A DNA stretch of 64,000 bases from contig BLSF01000001.1 in assembly GCA_012862575.1 (NCBI GenBank), forward strand, positions 992,001-1,056,000, read 5' to 3'. The notes below the pieces were generated by a model that did not search any database, was not told the origin of the DNA, and saw nothing but the letters and a program-made list of their open reading frames with translations. Shown here in pieces: positions 42,501 through 50,200 of this stretch. Position numbers and translations under genes: made by a program. Source of the DNA: Parietichytrium sp. I65-24A. Its lineage: Eukaryota > Sar > Bigyra > Thraustochytrida > Thraustochytriidae. The first letter of the stretch is position 1; each line of letters starts with the position of its first letter.

Positions 42501-44291
42501 GAGTCCTATGACCATCTCCCAGGCAAAGAGGCCTTGCGAGGTCAACTGAATGTCCACCATGAAGAGCGAGTTGGCGCTGGTTCCCTCAAAGTTCCCCGCC
42601 ATGGACGAGCAGCTCGCTCCGAGAGCCGTTGCCCACCCCCTGGACTTGAGCTGCGCAAGAACTGACCCCGAGCTTTCGTGCCCGAGGAGATTTCCGATGT
42701 ACTCGCACCCATAATATCTAAAGTTATCTTTCTGCGGAGGCAACTGCCAGGTGATCACAAGCTTGTGTACGTTGGAAACGGGCGGAACCACAAACAAACA
42801 ACCCAACGCGACACCATCCTGGCCTACATGGTTCGGCCTTGTGCAACCCTCTTCTTCGCTGGGAAGGTCCGGCTCGAGCATTTTGGGCCAAATACCAGCT
42901 TTCGCCATTTTTTCCGCCATGGCACGATCCCCTATTCGCCAAGGCGCTCCATACTCAGTAATCAAAGGACTAACTACCCCCTCATGACCAGGGGCGCTTC
43001 CGTCGCTAATATCCTGAAAGAGGTCGACCACAATCTCCTCCAAAGAGTCAAGGGATTCGTACCCCACAACCACTAGTCTCAAGTTTGGAGCAATATAATA
43101 CTTGTGATGAAACTTGCGCAATTCTTTGTAAATGTCCACTTTAGCCTTCTCCGGGTCGTGTTTGAGCGTTTGCTCGTTGCCACAACAAAATTTTGCGAAC
43201 GGTGTCTGCCGTCTCGCTGTGTATCGCCAAATTTCAAACAATCGGCAATCGTCCACATTTTGGCGAAGGGCGAACTCGGATTCAATTGATTGAAGCTCGC
43301 GATCCGCTGCATCTTTCAGAAGCAAAGGCGAAATAAAAAACTGTGCAAATATGTCCAAAGCCTTGTGCAAGTCTTTCTGAAAGCACGAAAAGTAGTATAC
43401 AGTCCGCTCAGAGTCTGTGTAGGCGTTGCTGCTTCCTCCGTTTTGACTCATAAACATATCAAACTCGTTTTCACGAGGGTATTTTTCACTGCCCATGAAG
43501 AGCATATGCTCAAGAAAGTGCGCCAAACCTTGGCACGAATCCGGTTCGTGGAAAGAGCCACACCCCACGGCCATGGACACAGCCGCTATTCTATTCGACG
43601 ACATTCGCTCGTCCACATCAAAAGTCGCCTCCGCAGCTCCGTTCTGCATGTCTTCATCCAGCTTCAAGCTAATGCTTCTCGGTAGGACCACTCCCGCCGT
43701 ATCGGCGCCCGTTTCCAGGCTCGGCTCGAACTCTTGCTCGGCATCACGAAGATCGGGCATAGACCTAACTCCCCCGCCAACTTCCACGAGCCGCCTGTGC
43801 TCCGACTTTCGAGTCCCCGCGCTTGCTGCCGGGCCAAGGCTCATCCCAGACACGCTTGCGAACCCATTCAACGAAGCTGGTCTGCTGAGGTCCCGGGAGG
43901 AGTGCTTGTGCCCCAGACCTAAAGTCTGCGCCTTTCCCGGCGTCTGATGCGCCTGCGTCGAGGGTTGTCCGCTGTGCTGGTGCTGGCTGTGAGCATGGTT
44001 CTGTTTCTGACTCTGTGTCGGGTTCTGGCTCGGGTTTTGATTCGTGCTTTGCTTAGTCTTGGCGATGGCGCTGGACAGCGGCCGTTCCCCAACGTGCGAC
44101 TTACTGGTGCTCGTACTGGTTGTGCTGTGCCGAGAGTCGCGCTTCTTGGCAAGACGCTGTGGTGGAGCCTGACGGCCCTTTTGGCTGTGCACATTCTCGG
44201 CTGAAACGAGCAGACACTCCAAACCATTCCTGAGCTGTACACGGCGGTACCGCTTTCGGTCATTCGCACTGCGCGTGCGGTCCACCTCCAT
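39504..44291 (-). CDS. M16 metallopeptidase, insulysin/nardilysin type, with long insertions (1,595 aa)
   Basis: M16A proteases are zinc enzymes that trap and cut peptides in a clam-shell chamber. The first ATG (44291) gives MEVDRTRSANDRKRYRRVQL and the usual strand RNGLECLLVSAEN. Before the second strand lies an insertion of about 195 Ser/Gln/His-rich and acidic residues (about 34-230). The active site is intact: HFLEH at 258-262 and the third ligand Glu339 in RELQSIESEF, 81 residues later, the same spacing as in human IDE. A C-terminal M16 half has LRSRQQVGYIV, matching the substrate-binding Arg and Tyr of IDE. Further insertions are Ser/Glu-rich (STGSSSSSSSSSGEGDSEGD) and Lys-rich. Human IDE has about 1,019 residues; the excess here is mostly these inserts. 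An acidic insert near the zinc site is a nardilysin trait. The open frame extends 61 codons upstream without an ATG. Confidence 0.92.
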   Translation of the reverse strand: MEVDRTRSANDRKRYRRVQLRNGLECLLVSAENVHSQKGRQAPPQRLAKKRDSRHSTTSTSTSKSHVGERPLSSAIAKTKQSTNQNPSQNPTQSQKQNHAHSQHQHSGQPSTQAHQTPGKAQTLGLGHKHSSRDLSRPASLNGFASVSGMSLGPAASAGTRKSEHRRLVEVGGGVRSMPDLRDAEQEFEPSLETGADTAGVVLPRSISLKLDEDMQNGAAEATFDVDERMSSNRIAAVSMAVGCGSFHEPDSCQGLAHFLEHMLFMGSEKYPRENEFDMFMSQNGGSSNAYTDSERTVYYFSCFQKDLHKALDIFAQFFISPLLLKDAADRELQSIESEFALRQNVDDCRLFEIWRYTARRQTPFAKFCCGNEQTLKHDPEKAKVDIYKELRKFHHKYYIAPNLRLVVVGYESLDSLEEIVVDLFQDISDGSAPGHEGVVSPLITEYGAPWRIGDRAMAEKMAKAGIWPKMLEPDLPSEEEGCTRPNHVGQDGVALGCLFVVPPVSNVHKLVITWQLPPQKDNFRYYGCEYIGNLLGHESSGSVLAQLKSRGWATALGASCSSMAGNFEGTSANSLFMVDIQLTSQGLFAWEMVIGLVYEYIGLLRRTKPQKWIYEENKSIEQMKYRFKEEEDYVDYATDLSVKMLPQWKLDSKWLLDPFSYVEWEPELVDEVLNHLRPELARLDLRSSAFWSGQTSVVKRSMLSIFEPFVGARHDVEPYTDTPFWCHRVSESMPLWNSLLDGSLSLSCVENQTAPHTRKSGKSLLSLPPRNPYIPTSFALHSSTSTGSSSSSSSSSGEGDSEGDAARGSVIGRHVVVQHFKTYSNFAFAKQDLVMDSFFGHKHALNEYLQTSVKQSKPTWLDGHIVEHDLKLNRLLIGYGHGLFRWHEILPQSHTVVARASRSISGTSTIRVDNGLKVRLLEGAAASLDGLDQAAGNPSLPPGTRKSRSAAETLFSGSNKLTSSMKTRKGPRKALLPSKMSRLLRALKRTGRNNAAAESARVNEAAAVRDGLSVQEHEEIWESFPESTKDPFEFSIPALTPGSNDHLKLWFMPDKVNQVPRTECYVRILSPLPTLLPIFSALNDFMAALLSEALIHQSYLASLAGLDLEVESEEEGLTLHVSGFSEKLPMFLDEVFGALVRLARGSKRFGSVDTLRSKAGKDHVMMKPTEPEEMRRVSSSEKKKKKKKKSGLSDQPDGVESLPEKKGSAATEELLGLNERAFSAQLEVLSQQYGNDASHFQTEGQLSSALYQILVNGSWHPEALAEATYMISSGADVADYAALLLRRCNVEALLCGNTEIEQAKRVIGMLRGHLDSLQSVQLSDQLIPRLNILQVPMSKVNSDLGDPWHAVTGLVHPLEALEFEGHSVDLYFQLGPDTLHNRLLAETIEHLMSEPLYTELRSRQQVGYIVQCSTNSVLGMLGFLIEVTSSTHAPHEMAAIVDRFLAQFRATLARVDPRTFHENACAIARKKIDSGISIKQEAESMWESISLCRYRVPPSFEWKSSLDEIEGLRNWISLEKLLAAYDRWLNPSSEERRRVSVLVFGTSFKKDAVKELSARRKYVTLVDSESMYNKSTCVSNECVTDEQPSQCTLM

Positions 44292-44692
44292 CGCCCTTCG
44301 ACCTTCGACGAGGTGCAGAGCGTATGGAGCTACAGGAATGTGCACAGGCGAATGAACCTGTGCGTTTAGGAACTCCTCCTCGTGGCCTCTCCGCGTGGCT
44401 CTGACCAACGTGTGCCTAAAGATTATGTCTCTGCTTCTGACACCCACCTGTTCATCCAAACTCCCAATTCCCAATGTATCACGATGGTACTCTGTGCTCG
44501 ATTACACAACTCGTCTCCTCTGCTCCAGCTTTGAAAAGGGTGTGCTGTCAGCCGGACTTTCCTTGCTTTACACGTCCAGCTTTACGGAACGACAATATTC
44601 ACACTGGGACTTTTTTAATCCCAACCCAAAGTTCCGAATTTCCCCGAGAGTGCGAGCGCGCGCCGAGTATGTTCCCAAGGCAATGACGAACA

Positions 44693-44716
44693 GTATATAT
44701 ATATATGTATATATAT
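44693..44716. repeat. TA dinucleotide repeat
   Basis: A TA run with a single G interruption, about 400 bp upstream of the protease start. Confidence 0.9.
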
Positions 44717-45769
44717 CCTTATGGAGAAAGTCACTCAGTTCCGCAATCCGACTCTGATCAGGGGTACTCAGCGCGCACCCCGGCCTTACTCTCGGCTTAA
44801 CTATCCTCTAGCACTTCGATAGTGTCCTCGCACGTGAAGTGAGGCTTCTTCGACCCGACCCATCCTACTACATACTCTAGCCATCGCTTATAGCAGACTA
44901 GTGAGTCTCTTATGGCTAACCCTCTAAGAGGCAGTAGAATACTATATAATACACACCTGTAGTACCATAGTCTACTTAACAATACCCTTAGAAGTAGGTT
45001 CAGGAGGGGAAGCGAGTAAGGGTAGACGAGGATTAGTGAGTCGAGTAGGGGACAGAGGCACACACAGCGAGTGCTAGCTAGGTACAGTGGATAGGTATAA
45101 GGTACTTCGGTAGATGGAGTGGTTCGTTTGAGAGGGGAAATAGTTCCTATGGATTCTTATGGCTTCCTCGAACTTTGTCTTTCTCTTTGTTGTGGATTGA
45201 AGCAGTGAATTTTTCAACTCACATCATGATGTCTATCAAACAAACGAACAAACAAACAACTTAAATTTCTTCATTTTTAAAAAATTATCCATAAGCAAAG
45301 ATTGTTTTGTCAAATAAATACTCACATGCTTTACAAATGTCTGATATGCAATCTTTACACCGCACCAAAAAATCAGTTTTATAAAAAAGGAAACGGCTCG
45401 CTAGCACTCAACATCATATCCCATAGGAGACCTCTGCGCACACTCACCGTCCTATAACCAGTCCCTACCACGCCACTATGCTTGAAAGTACCAACACTCG
45501 TATCACTTCTTCTTACTGCAACCACTACCACAGCCGCATAGGTACACATAGCGGTAATCAACACCCTGTTAATAGTGACCTAGCAGAGGACGCGGTAATA
45601 TAGCTCGGCGTACGAAATACTAAAGAACGAAAAGGAACAAAATTCGAGGGGCGAGAACTTGGACCAGGCGACGCCAGTTAGAAGGATGAATGAAAGAAGC
45701 AACAAACAACTTTTTTTCGGATTGGAATTCTTCGCTTGGAGCAACTTTGAATTGAACAACAGACAACAA

Positions 45770-45806
45770 CAGAAGACAACAGAAAGACAACAGAAAGACA
45801 ACAGAA
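45770..45806. repeat. 11-nt tandem repeat aagacaacaga
   Basis: About three units, in the probable leader of the KNL1-like gene. Confidence 0.8.
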
Positions 45807-46127
45807 ACCAACAAACAACAGTGACAACAGAGACAGCAAGAGCGAGCGTTTCTCTCTGCGTACGCCTCGGTAGGTGCGCGAGGTGTGCCAAGTTTTGTGT
45901 GGATGCTTTTGGTTGCAGAGCACTTGGGGAAACTGAAGAAAGCGCATCTCGAGTTTGGAGTTGGCAGACACGGCGAAGAGCACTGCATCGGCACTCACGG
46001 TCGATTGTTGACGGAGATATTTGGCCGGCCGGCATTCAAGTGACGGAGCACGAGCTTTTGCGAGCTTGGAAAAGGAAGAAGAGAAGAGCAGGTATTGTTG
46101 ACTTGTATCGACGTGCGCACGGGCAAG

Positions 46128-47438
46128 ATGACGGAGCTTTTGAAGCAGGTTTCGCCTCTCATGGCCCCGCTGCAGGCTTCGATGTTGCAGTGCACGGATA
46201 TCTTGGCCAACTACGAAGGAAATGTGGGCGGGACTGGAAGCGAAGCGAAGGACCAAGGATCCCGTGAGATCGAGCACAGGCTGAACGAGCGAATCAATCA
46301 GCTGAAGGTGGCGATGGTGGAGCAGGAGACGGTGCAACTGTTGCTCGAGAAGATTGCACAGTACAATAGCTCGGACGGAATTGACAAGAGCCGTGTTCAG
46401 CAGCTTGAGCGACACCAAGCTGAGCTGTCGGAGGAGGTTGCGCACCTGAAAGAGGCTCTGCAATCTGAAACTGAAGGGCTTACAAAACTCTCAAACGAGA
46501 CGGTGGAATGCATAAAGTCGTACGAAAGTCGGAGACAGAAGCTGATCGAGCTTATTCAACAGATTCAGCAAACGGAGGAGACATCTTCGTCCAAAGACGC
46601 ACTTGAAGATGCGGCAAGAGAGAAGAAGCTTCAGGTCGAAACCCTCGTTTCGGAGCAAAGCACGCTCGAGAACGAATGCCAAAGCCTCCAAACACAAACT
46701 TTGACACTGAAAGAGGCCATCCAAAAGCTTTCCGCTCAGCTCGAGCAGGTGACACAGGAGAATGATCGCTCCGCAGTCGACGCTGAGAACACACTCATTG
46801 AAACGCAAGAAAGACTCGAGTGGGTGACCGAGGTTCAGTCCGTTCTCGATGGCATGACGGGTCTCCAAATCGCCGAGTTTGTGGAGAACGCGTTCGTGCT
46901 GCATAGCGAGAAAGAGGACCTCAAAGTACGGCTGGAGTTTGACTCGCAAAGCGCAACTCTCGCAAAGGCCACTCTCGAAGATGGGGTGCTGAAGGCGTAC
47001 TTGTCAGAGCCACGCGCTGTCATCAGCCGAAAGGCCCATTTTGACGCTATTGTGAAAAGAGCCGTCGCAAGGAACGACGCTCGCTTTCTGATACGAGAGC
47101 TCCGAAATCTCTCCATATCTACAAAGCGCTTGAAAGAAGAGCTTGCAGAGATCCGGTCTGAATATCCGGTCAATATCACAGCAAACGAGATGGTCGTCAC
47201 ACTGCCAGATTCCGTGGTTGCAACCTTTAGCCTTGGCGCACTCTATCCAGAGCTGTCAAGCCCTGCAAAGCTCACTTCTCTGGAGGCGTTCAATGGCTGG
47301 AAAAGCTCGCTGATGGAAGAGACGGTCGTTCACATCTCGCAACAGCAGGAGAATAACGTATCTGAGCTCGTCACAGTATCCAGTATCCTCGATGCTGTGC
47401 TCGTCCGCTTCGCACAGCTCCGGGCACAGCAAAATTAG
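46128..47438 (+). CDS. Coiled-coil protein with possible KNL1/Spc7-like tandem RWD C-terminus (436 aa)
   Basis: The first ATG in frame (46128) gives MTELLKQVSPLMAPLQASML. Residues about 50-240 are a long coiled coil rich in Glu, Gln and Leu (QLERHQAELSEEVAHLKEAL and similar). It ends in TQERLEWVTEVQSVLDGMTG, then strands (AFVLHSEKEDLKVRLEFD), helices, RELRNLSISTKRLKEELAEI, and strands again (TLPDSVVATFSLGALYPEL). That order (coiled coil, a leucine helix ending in a G, two strand-rich blocks each followed by helices) fits the KNL1/Spc7 C-terminal module of tandem RWD domains, which binds the Mis12 complex at kinetochores. The long N-terminal part of KNL1 with MELT motifs is absent. Other RWD kinetochore proteins are possible. 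The assignment is by pattern only. Confidence 0.72.
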   Translation: MTELLKQVSPLMAPLQASMLQCTDILANYEGNVGGTGSEAKDQGSREIEHRLNERINQLKVAMVEQETVQLLLEKIAQYNSSDGIDKSRVQQLERHQAELSEEVAHLKEALQSETEGLTKLSNETVECIKSYESRRQKLIELIQQIQQTEETSSSKDALEDAAREKKLQVETLVSEQSTLENECQSLQTQTLTLKEAIQKLSAQLEQVTQENDRSAVDAENTLIETQERLEWVTEVQSVLDGMTGLQIAEFVENAFVLHSEKEDLKVRLEFDSQSATLAKATLEDGVLKAYLSEPRAVISRKAHFDAIVKRAVARNDARFLIRELRNLSISTKRLKEELAEIRSEYPVNITANEMVVTLPDSVVATFSLGALYPELSSPAKLTSLEAFNGWKSSLMEETVVHISQQQENNVSELVTVSSILDAVLVRFAQLRAQQN

Positions 47439-47592
47439 TATGTCGCTGTTTCCGCTTTTGAACCTGCCATTGACGGCTCCCTAACATTCTACCCGAGCTC
47501 GGGGTTTCGGCCGGCCCAATAAGCGCTGAAATGTTAAAGGGAGACGAGTATACAAAGAATTAAATTTTTAATCTATATCATCGATTTTTTAC

Positions 47593-47603
47593 CACTGACA
47601 GTG
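47593..47603. promoter_or_regulatory. Recurring inverted motif CACTGACAGTG
   Basis: Perfect copy in the 232-bp convergent spacer between the KNL1-like and CLN7-like genes, about 70 bp from the end of the latter. A place between two gene ends argues against a promoter role for this copy. Confidence 0.3.
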
Positions 47604-47670
47604 TATCACCACCGTTTAACATGTAAATCAGCCCCGCCGACCTACAGCGCCATCCTCCGGGCAGGAGGTT

Positions 47671-49281
47671 TTAGCTTTCAGCAAGCAAGGACACCTCCTC
47701 AGACCTTTGCTCAGCCTGATGGGAAGAGGCGCTACTTTGGACCCGCACTCCCTCCTCACTGTCTTCTGGAACGACACCCCGCTGGTCCTTCGTCAAACCG
47801 AAAAAGACGACCAAATTAAGCAAGAACATTACAATGCTCACCACAATGCAACCGTCGATCGCGAGAGGAGACACCCGCTCGTGTATTCGCTGGCTTGGTC
47901 GATGACCCAATGTCAGGCCCACCCAATACGGTCCCAGGAGCCCGCCAAAGGAGGCGAACACACTTAGCATACTACTTAGAAATGCTTGTTGCTGACTTTT
48001 CTCGATGAGCCTAGAAAAGATAGAGCGATTCGAGGGAAATCCAAGAGACATCGGGATGGCCCAAATTAACACCCCGATCCAAAAGTGCCAGGTAGGCATA
48101 TCGTAAAAGTACAGGAAATGAGCCAGCGCAGTTCCAAGGATTGAAAATGCAGCTGCTGCCAAAAGGAAGGACCGGTCTCCTATAATCTTGCTCGTTGACA
48201 TCACGATCACCGAGACACCCAATGCGACGCCAGTAATGCCCAGATACACATACGAATTCTGCAGCGCAGTCCAGCCAAATGCAAGACTAGTGGTGGGAAC
48301 AATCACGGCCTCCAAAGACCCGAACATAAAGTTGAGAACCAATATGTTAAAGAAGCACTGCGCGAGGGGAAAGGAGCAAAAGGAAAGCATCTGCGAGAAT
48401 TTCCCTTTCTTTTCTCCTTGAGCGCTGGCAGTATCATCGTTTGAATATGGTGGTGGCTCTTTCAAATGGACTGCCAAAACAAGAATTAAAATGGTCTGAA
48501 CAATGCTCACAAAGAGGCCAGGACTGTTATTCTCGTTCACCTTCAAGTCGCCAATATTAAACACCATGAATGCCGTAATTACATTGAGAGCCGGACCTAG
48601 AGCGAACCCTGCAACTTTGCTGAGACCCAACAGTGTCATGTACTTTGTTCTTTGTGAGCCCGGCACTGTTCGGGCGAGGTACGCAAAGGTCAGGGAGGTA
48701 TTGGCGCAGCCCACCCCAGACAGTAGCCTCGCGAGGAGCAACAAGTTCACAAAGAGCTGGTTCGAAGACTTGCTTCCTGCAACGTCGTTGATGTACGCCG
48801 TCAAAAAGTACAACATGTTCCCTACCACAGCTACTGCCGAGCTCCACACGAGTGTCTCCATGTACGGCCGACGGTCTGCGAGGTACCCAAGAATCGGTTT
48901 CGCGCACAGGGACGCCGCCGAAAAGGCGCTAAGAATAAGGCCGTACGAATGCGCCAAATCCGCGCTCTCTTCGTCTCCATTCATCTCCTCCATGTACTTC
49001 CACAGACTCGGAATGATCAACCCGTACTCCACCGTATCCGTCAGCGACAAGAACACGAGCACGTAGTACGAGACCCCGTACACCTGCCACCATGCGTTTC
49101 CATCTTCATCCTCCTCCCCGCTCGCCACCGACGCTGCCATGCTCGAAAGCAACCTCCCTGCCATTGCCGGTGACGCGGGCAGCTCTGCTTCCAGCACCTC
49201 GTCAGCGTCTCCGAGCACTATCTGCTGCTCCCCTTCCTCGCTCCCTCGCGCGTCGCCTAGCAGCGCCTCGTTGCTCGCCAT
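47671..49281 (-). CDS. Major facilitator transporter, CLN7/MFSD8-like (536 aa)
   Basis: The ATG at 49281 gives MASNEALLGDARGSEEGEQQ; an upstream in-frame TTG is not used here. About twelve membrane helices follow a 65-residue cytosolic N-terminus. Resemblance to MFSD8/CLN7, a lysosomal membrane carrier, is seen in YVLVFLSLTDTVEYGLIIP, SYGLILSAFSAASLCAKPIL and the loop GYLADRRPYMETL. Two acidic-dileucine-like sorting signals are visible: NEALLG near the N-terminus and SEEVSLLAES at the very end; such signals are read by AP-3 and other adaptors, consistent with a lysosome-like location. In human CLN7 loss causes neuronal ceroid lipofuscinosis; its cargo is linked to chloride or lysosomal export. 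The substrate here is unknown. The family level is firm, the CLN7 group moderate. Confidence 0.85.
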   Translation of the reverse strand: MASNEALLGDARGSEEGEQQIVLGDADEVLEAELPASPAMAGRLLSSMAASVASGEEDEDGNAWWQVYGVSYYVLVFLSLTDTVEYGLIIPSLWKYMEEMNGDEESADLAHSYGLILSAFSAASLCAKPILGYLADRRPYMETLVWSSAVAVVGNMLYFLTAYINDVAGSKSSNQLFVNLLLLARLLSGVGCANTSLTFAYLARTVPGSQRTKYMTLLGLSKVAGFALGPALNVITAFMVFNIGDLKVNENNSPGLFVSIVQTILILVLAVHLKEPPPYSNDDTASAQGEKKGKFSQMLSFCSFPLAQCFFNILVLNFMFGSLEAVIVPTTSLAFGWTALQNSYVYLGITGVALGVSVIVMSTSKIIGDRSFLLAAAAFSILGTALAHFLYFYDMPTWHFWIGVLIWAIPMSLGFPSNRSIFSRLIEKSQQQAFLSSMLSVFASFGGLLGPYWVGLTLGHRPSQRIHERVSPLAIDGCIVVSIVMFLLNLVVFFGLTKDQRGVVPEDSEEGVRVQSSASSHQAEQRSEEVSLLAES

Positions 49282-50200
49282 CGCGCTGACCACTGTGCTC
49301 GCCCGACAACAACCAATCCTTTTTACTGGGCGCCCGTCGCTAGTGCACTTCAAGTTGCAGAGGAAGAGGCACTTGAAGTTGAACTTGCAGACTCTGTGCT
49401 CTGTGCTCTGTACTCTGTGCTCTGTGCTCTGTGCTCTGGGGCGGCAGCCTATACTCCGCTCTCGCTTGCTCCGGTCCTCCCGTCTGAGCCTTCTCAGCCT
49501 TGTGCGCTTGGTCGACGTTCCTTATCTTGCCAACGCCGTTGGTCCACTGTGAGCCACGTTATGTGTTAGGTGTTCTGTGATCTGATGAATCTGATGTGAT
49601 TTGTGTGGAAAGCACACTCTCACACCCTCTGACAACAACACACGTGTACACGTACCGGTAAGGTAGTACAGCGGTTGATCGCTTGCTCGCTTGCTATCTA
49701 TCAATATAAAAAAAAAAAAAAAAGGATAAGAAAATGTTGAACTGCAAGTGGGAATATCTATCAGTTACAGGGGATGGGTGCCATCATGTGCCATCAGTGA
49801 TGTGGATGACAGTGGATGGCAAAAGGAGAAGGGGGACTAGAGGGATGTTTTTTTAAGCAGTGGGAGCGTTGCAAGCCAAATTTTTCAAGTTGGAGGTTTC
49901 ACGCGTATGTTCGTAAGCAAGCCGTCAATCTGGCTAGTTTTCTTTCTTTTACTGAGAAGGCGGCGCTTTCGATTCGCTCGATGTGCTTGGTTGACTTGGT
50001 CGCAGTCTGTACTGGATAGGAAGGATCCAGCAAAAGACGAAACGATCCTCCTTCAATCAAGATGAGGTGGAAAATTTTTGAGCATGATACGCCTCTAACG
50101 GTTGGTTATTTCGAGCAAAAATAAAAGTGAATCAATTACTTGTTGCGAGGGAGGATGGAAGCAAGCGAGCACGAGAGCTTTCGACTCACAGGTTTGAAGG
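49282..50200. other. Intergenic region between NBAS and the CLN7-like gene
   Basis: Holds the transporter promoter and the NBAS 3' end. Contents: the 7-nt array at 49392-49440, a near copy of the palindrome (CGTACCGGTAA, 49651-49661), and a run of about 16 A at 49708-49723. No gene seen. Confidence 0.45.
49392..49440. repeat. 7-nt tandem repeat ctctgtg, seven units
   Basis: Seven consecutive 7-base units (49 bases), two of them with one change. It lies about 110 bp upstream of the transporter start codon. Confidence 0.9.

Larger units (their letters stand above)
44292..46127. other. Divergent region between M16 protease and KNL1-like gene
   Basis: Both genes point outward, so it should hold two promoters. 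Contents: a TA repeat at 44693-44716, two CTA/TAG-rich islands (about 44790-45130 and 45390-45620) with small hairpins such as AGACT-AGTG-AGTCT, and an 11-nt array (aagacaacaga units, about 45770-45806). No gene seen. Confidence 0.45.

Noticed and set aside
44693-44716. TA run as the TATA box of the protease gene
   Set aside because: It is about 400 bp from the start codon and looks like a plain microsatellite. There is no transcript start to place it against.
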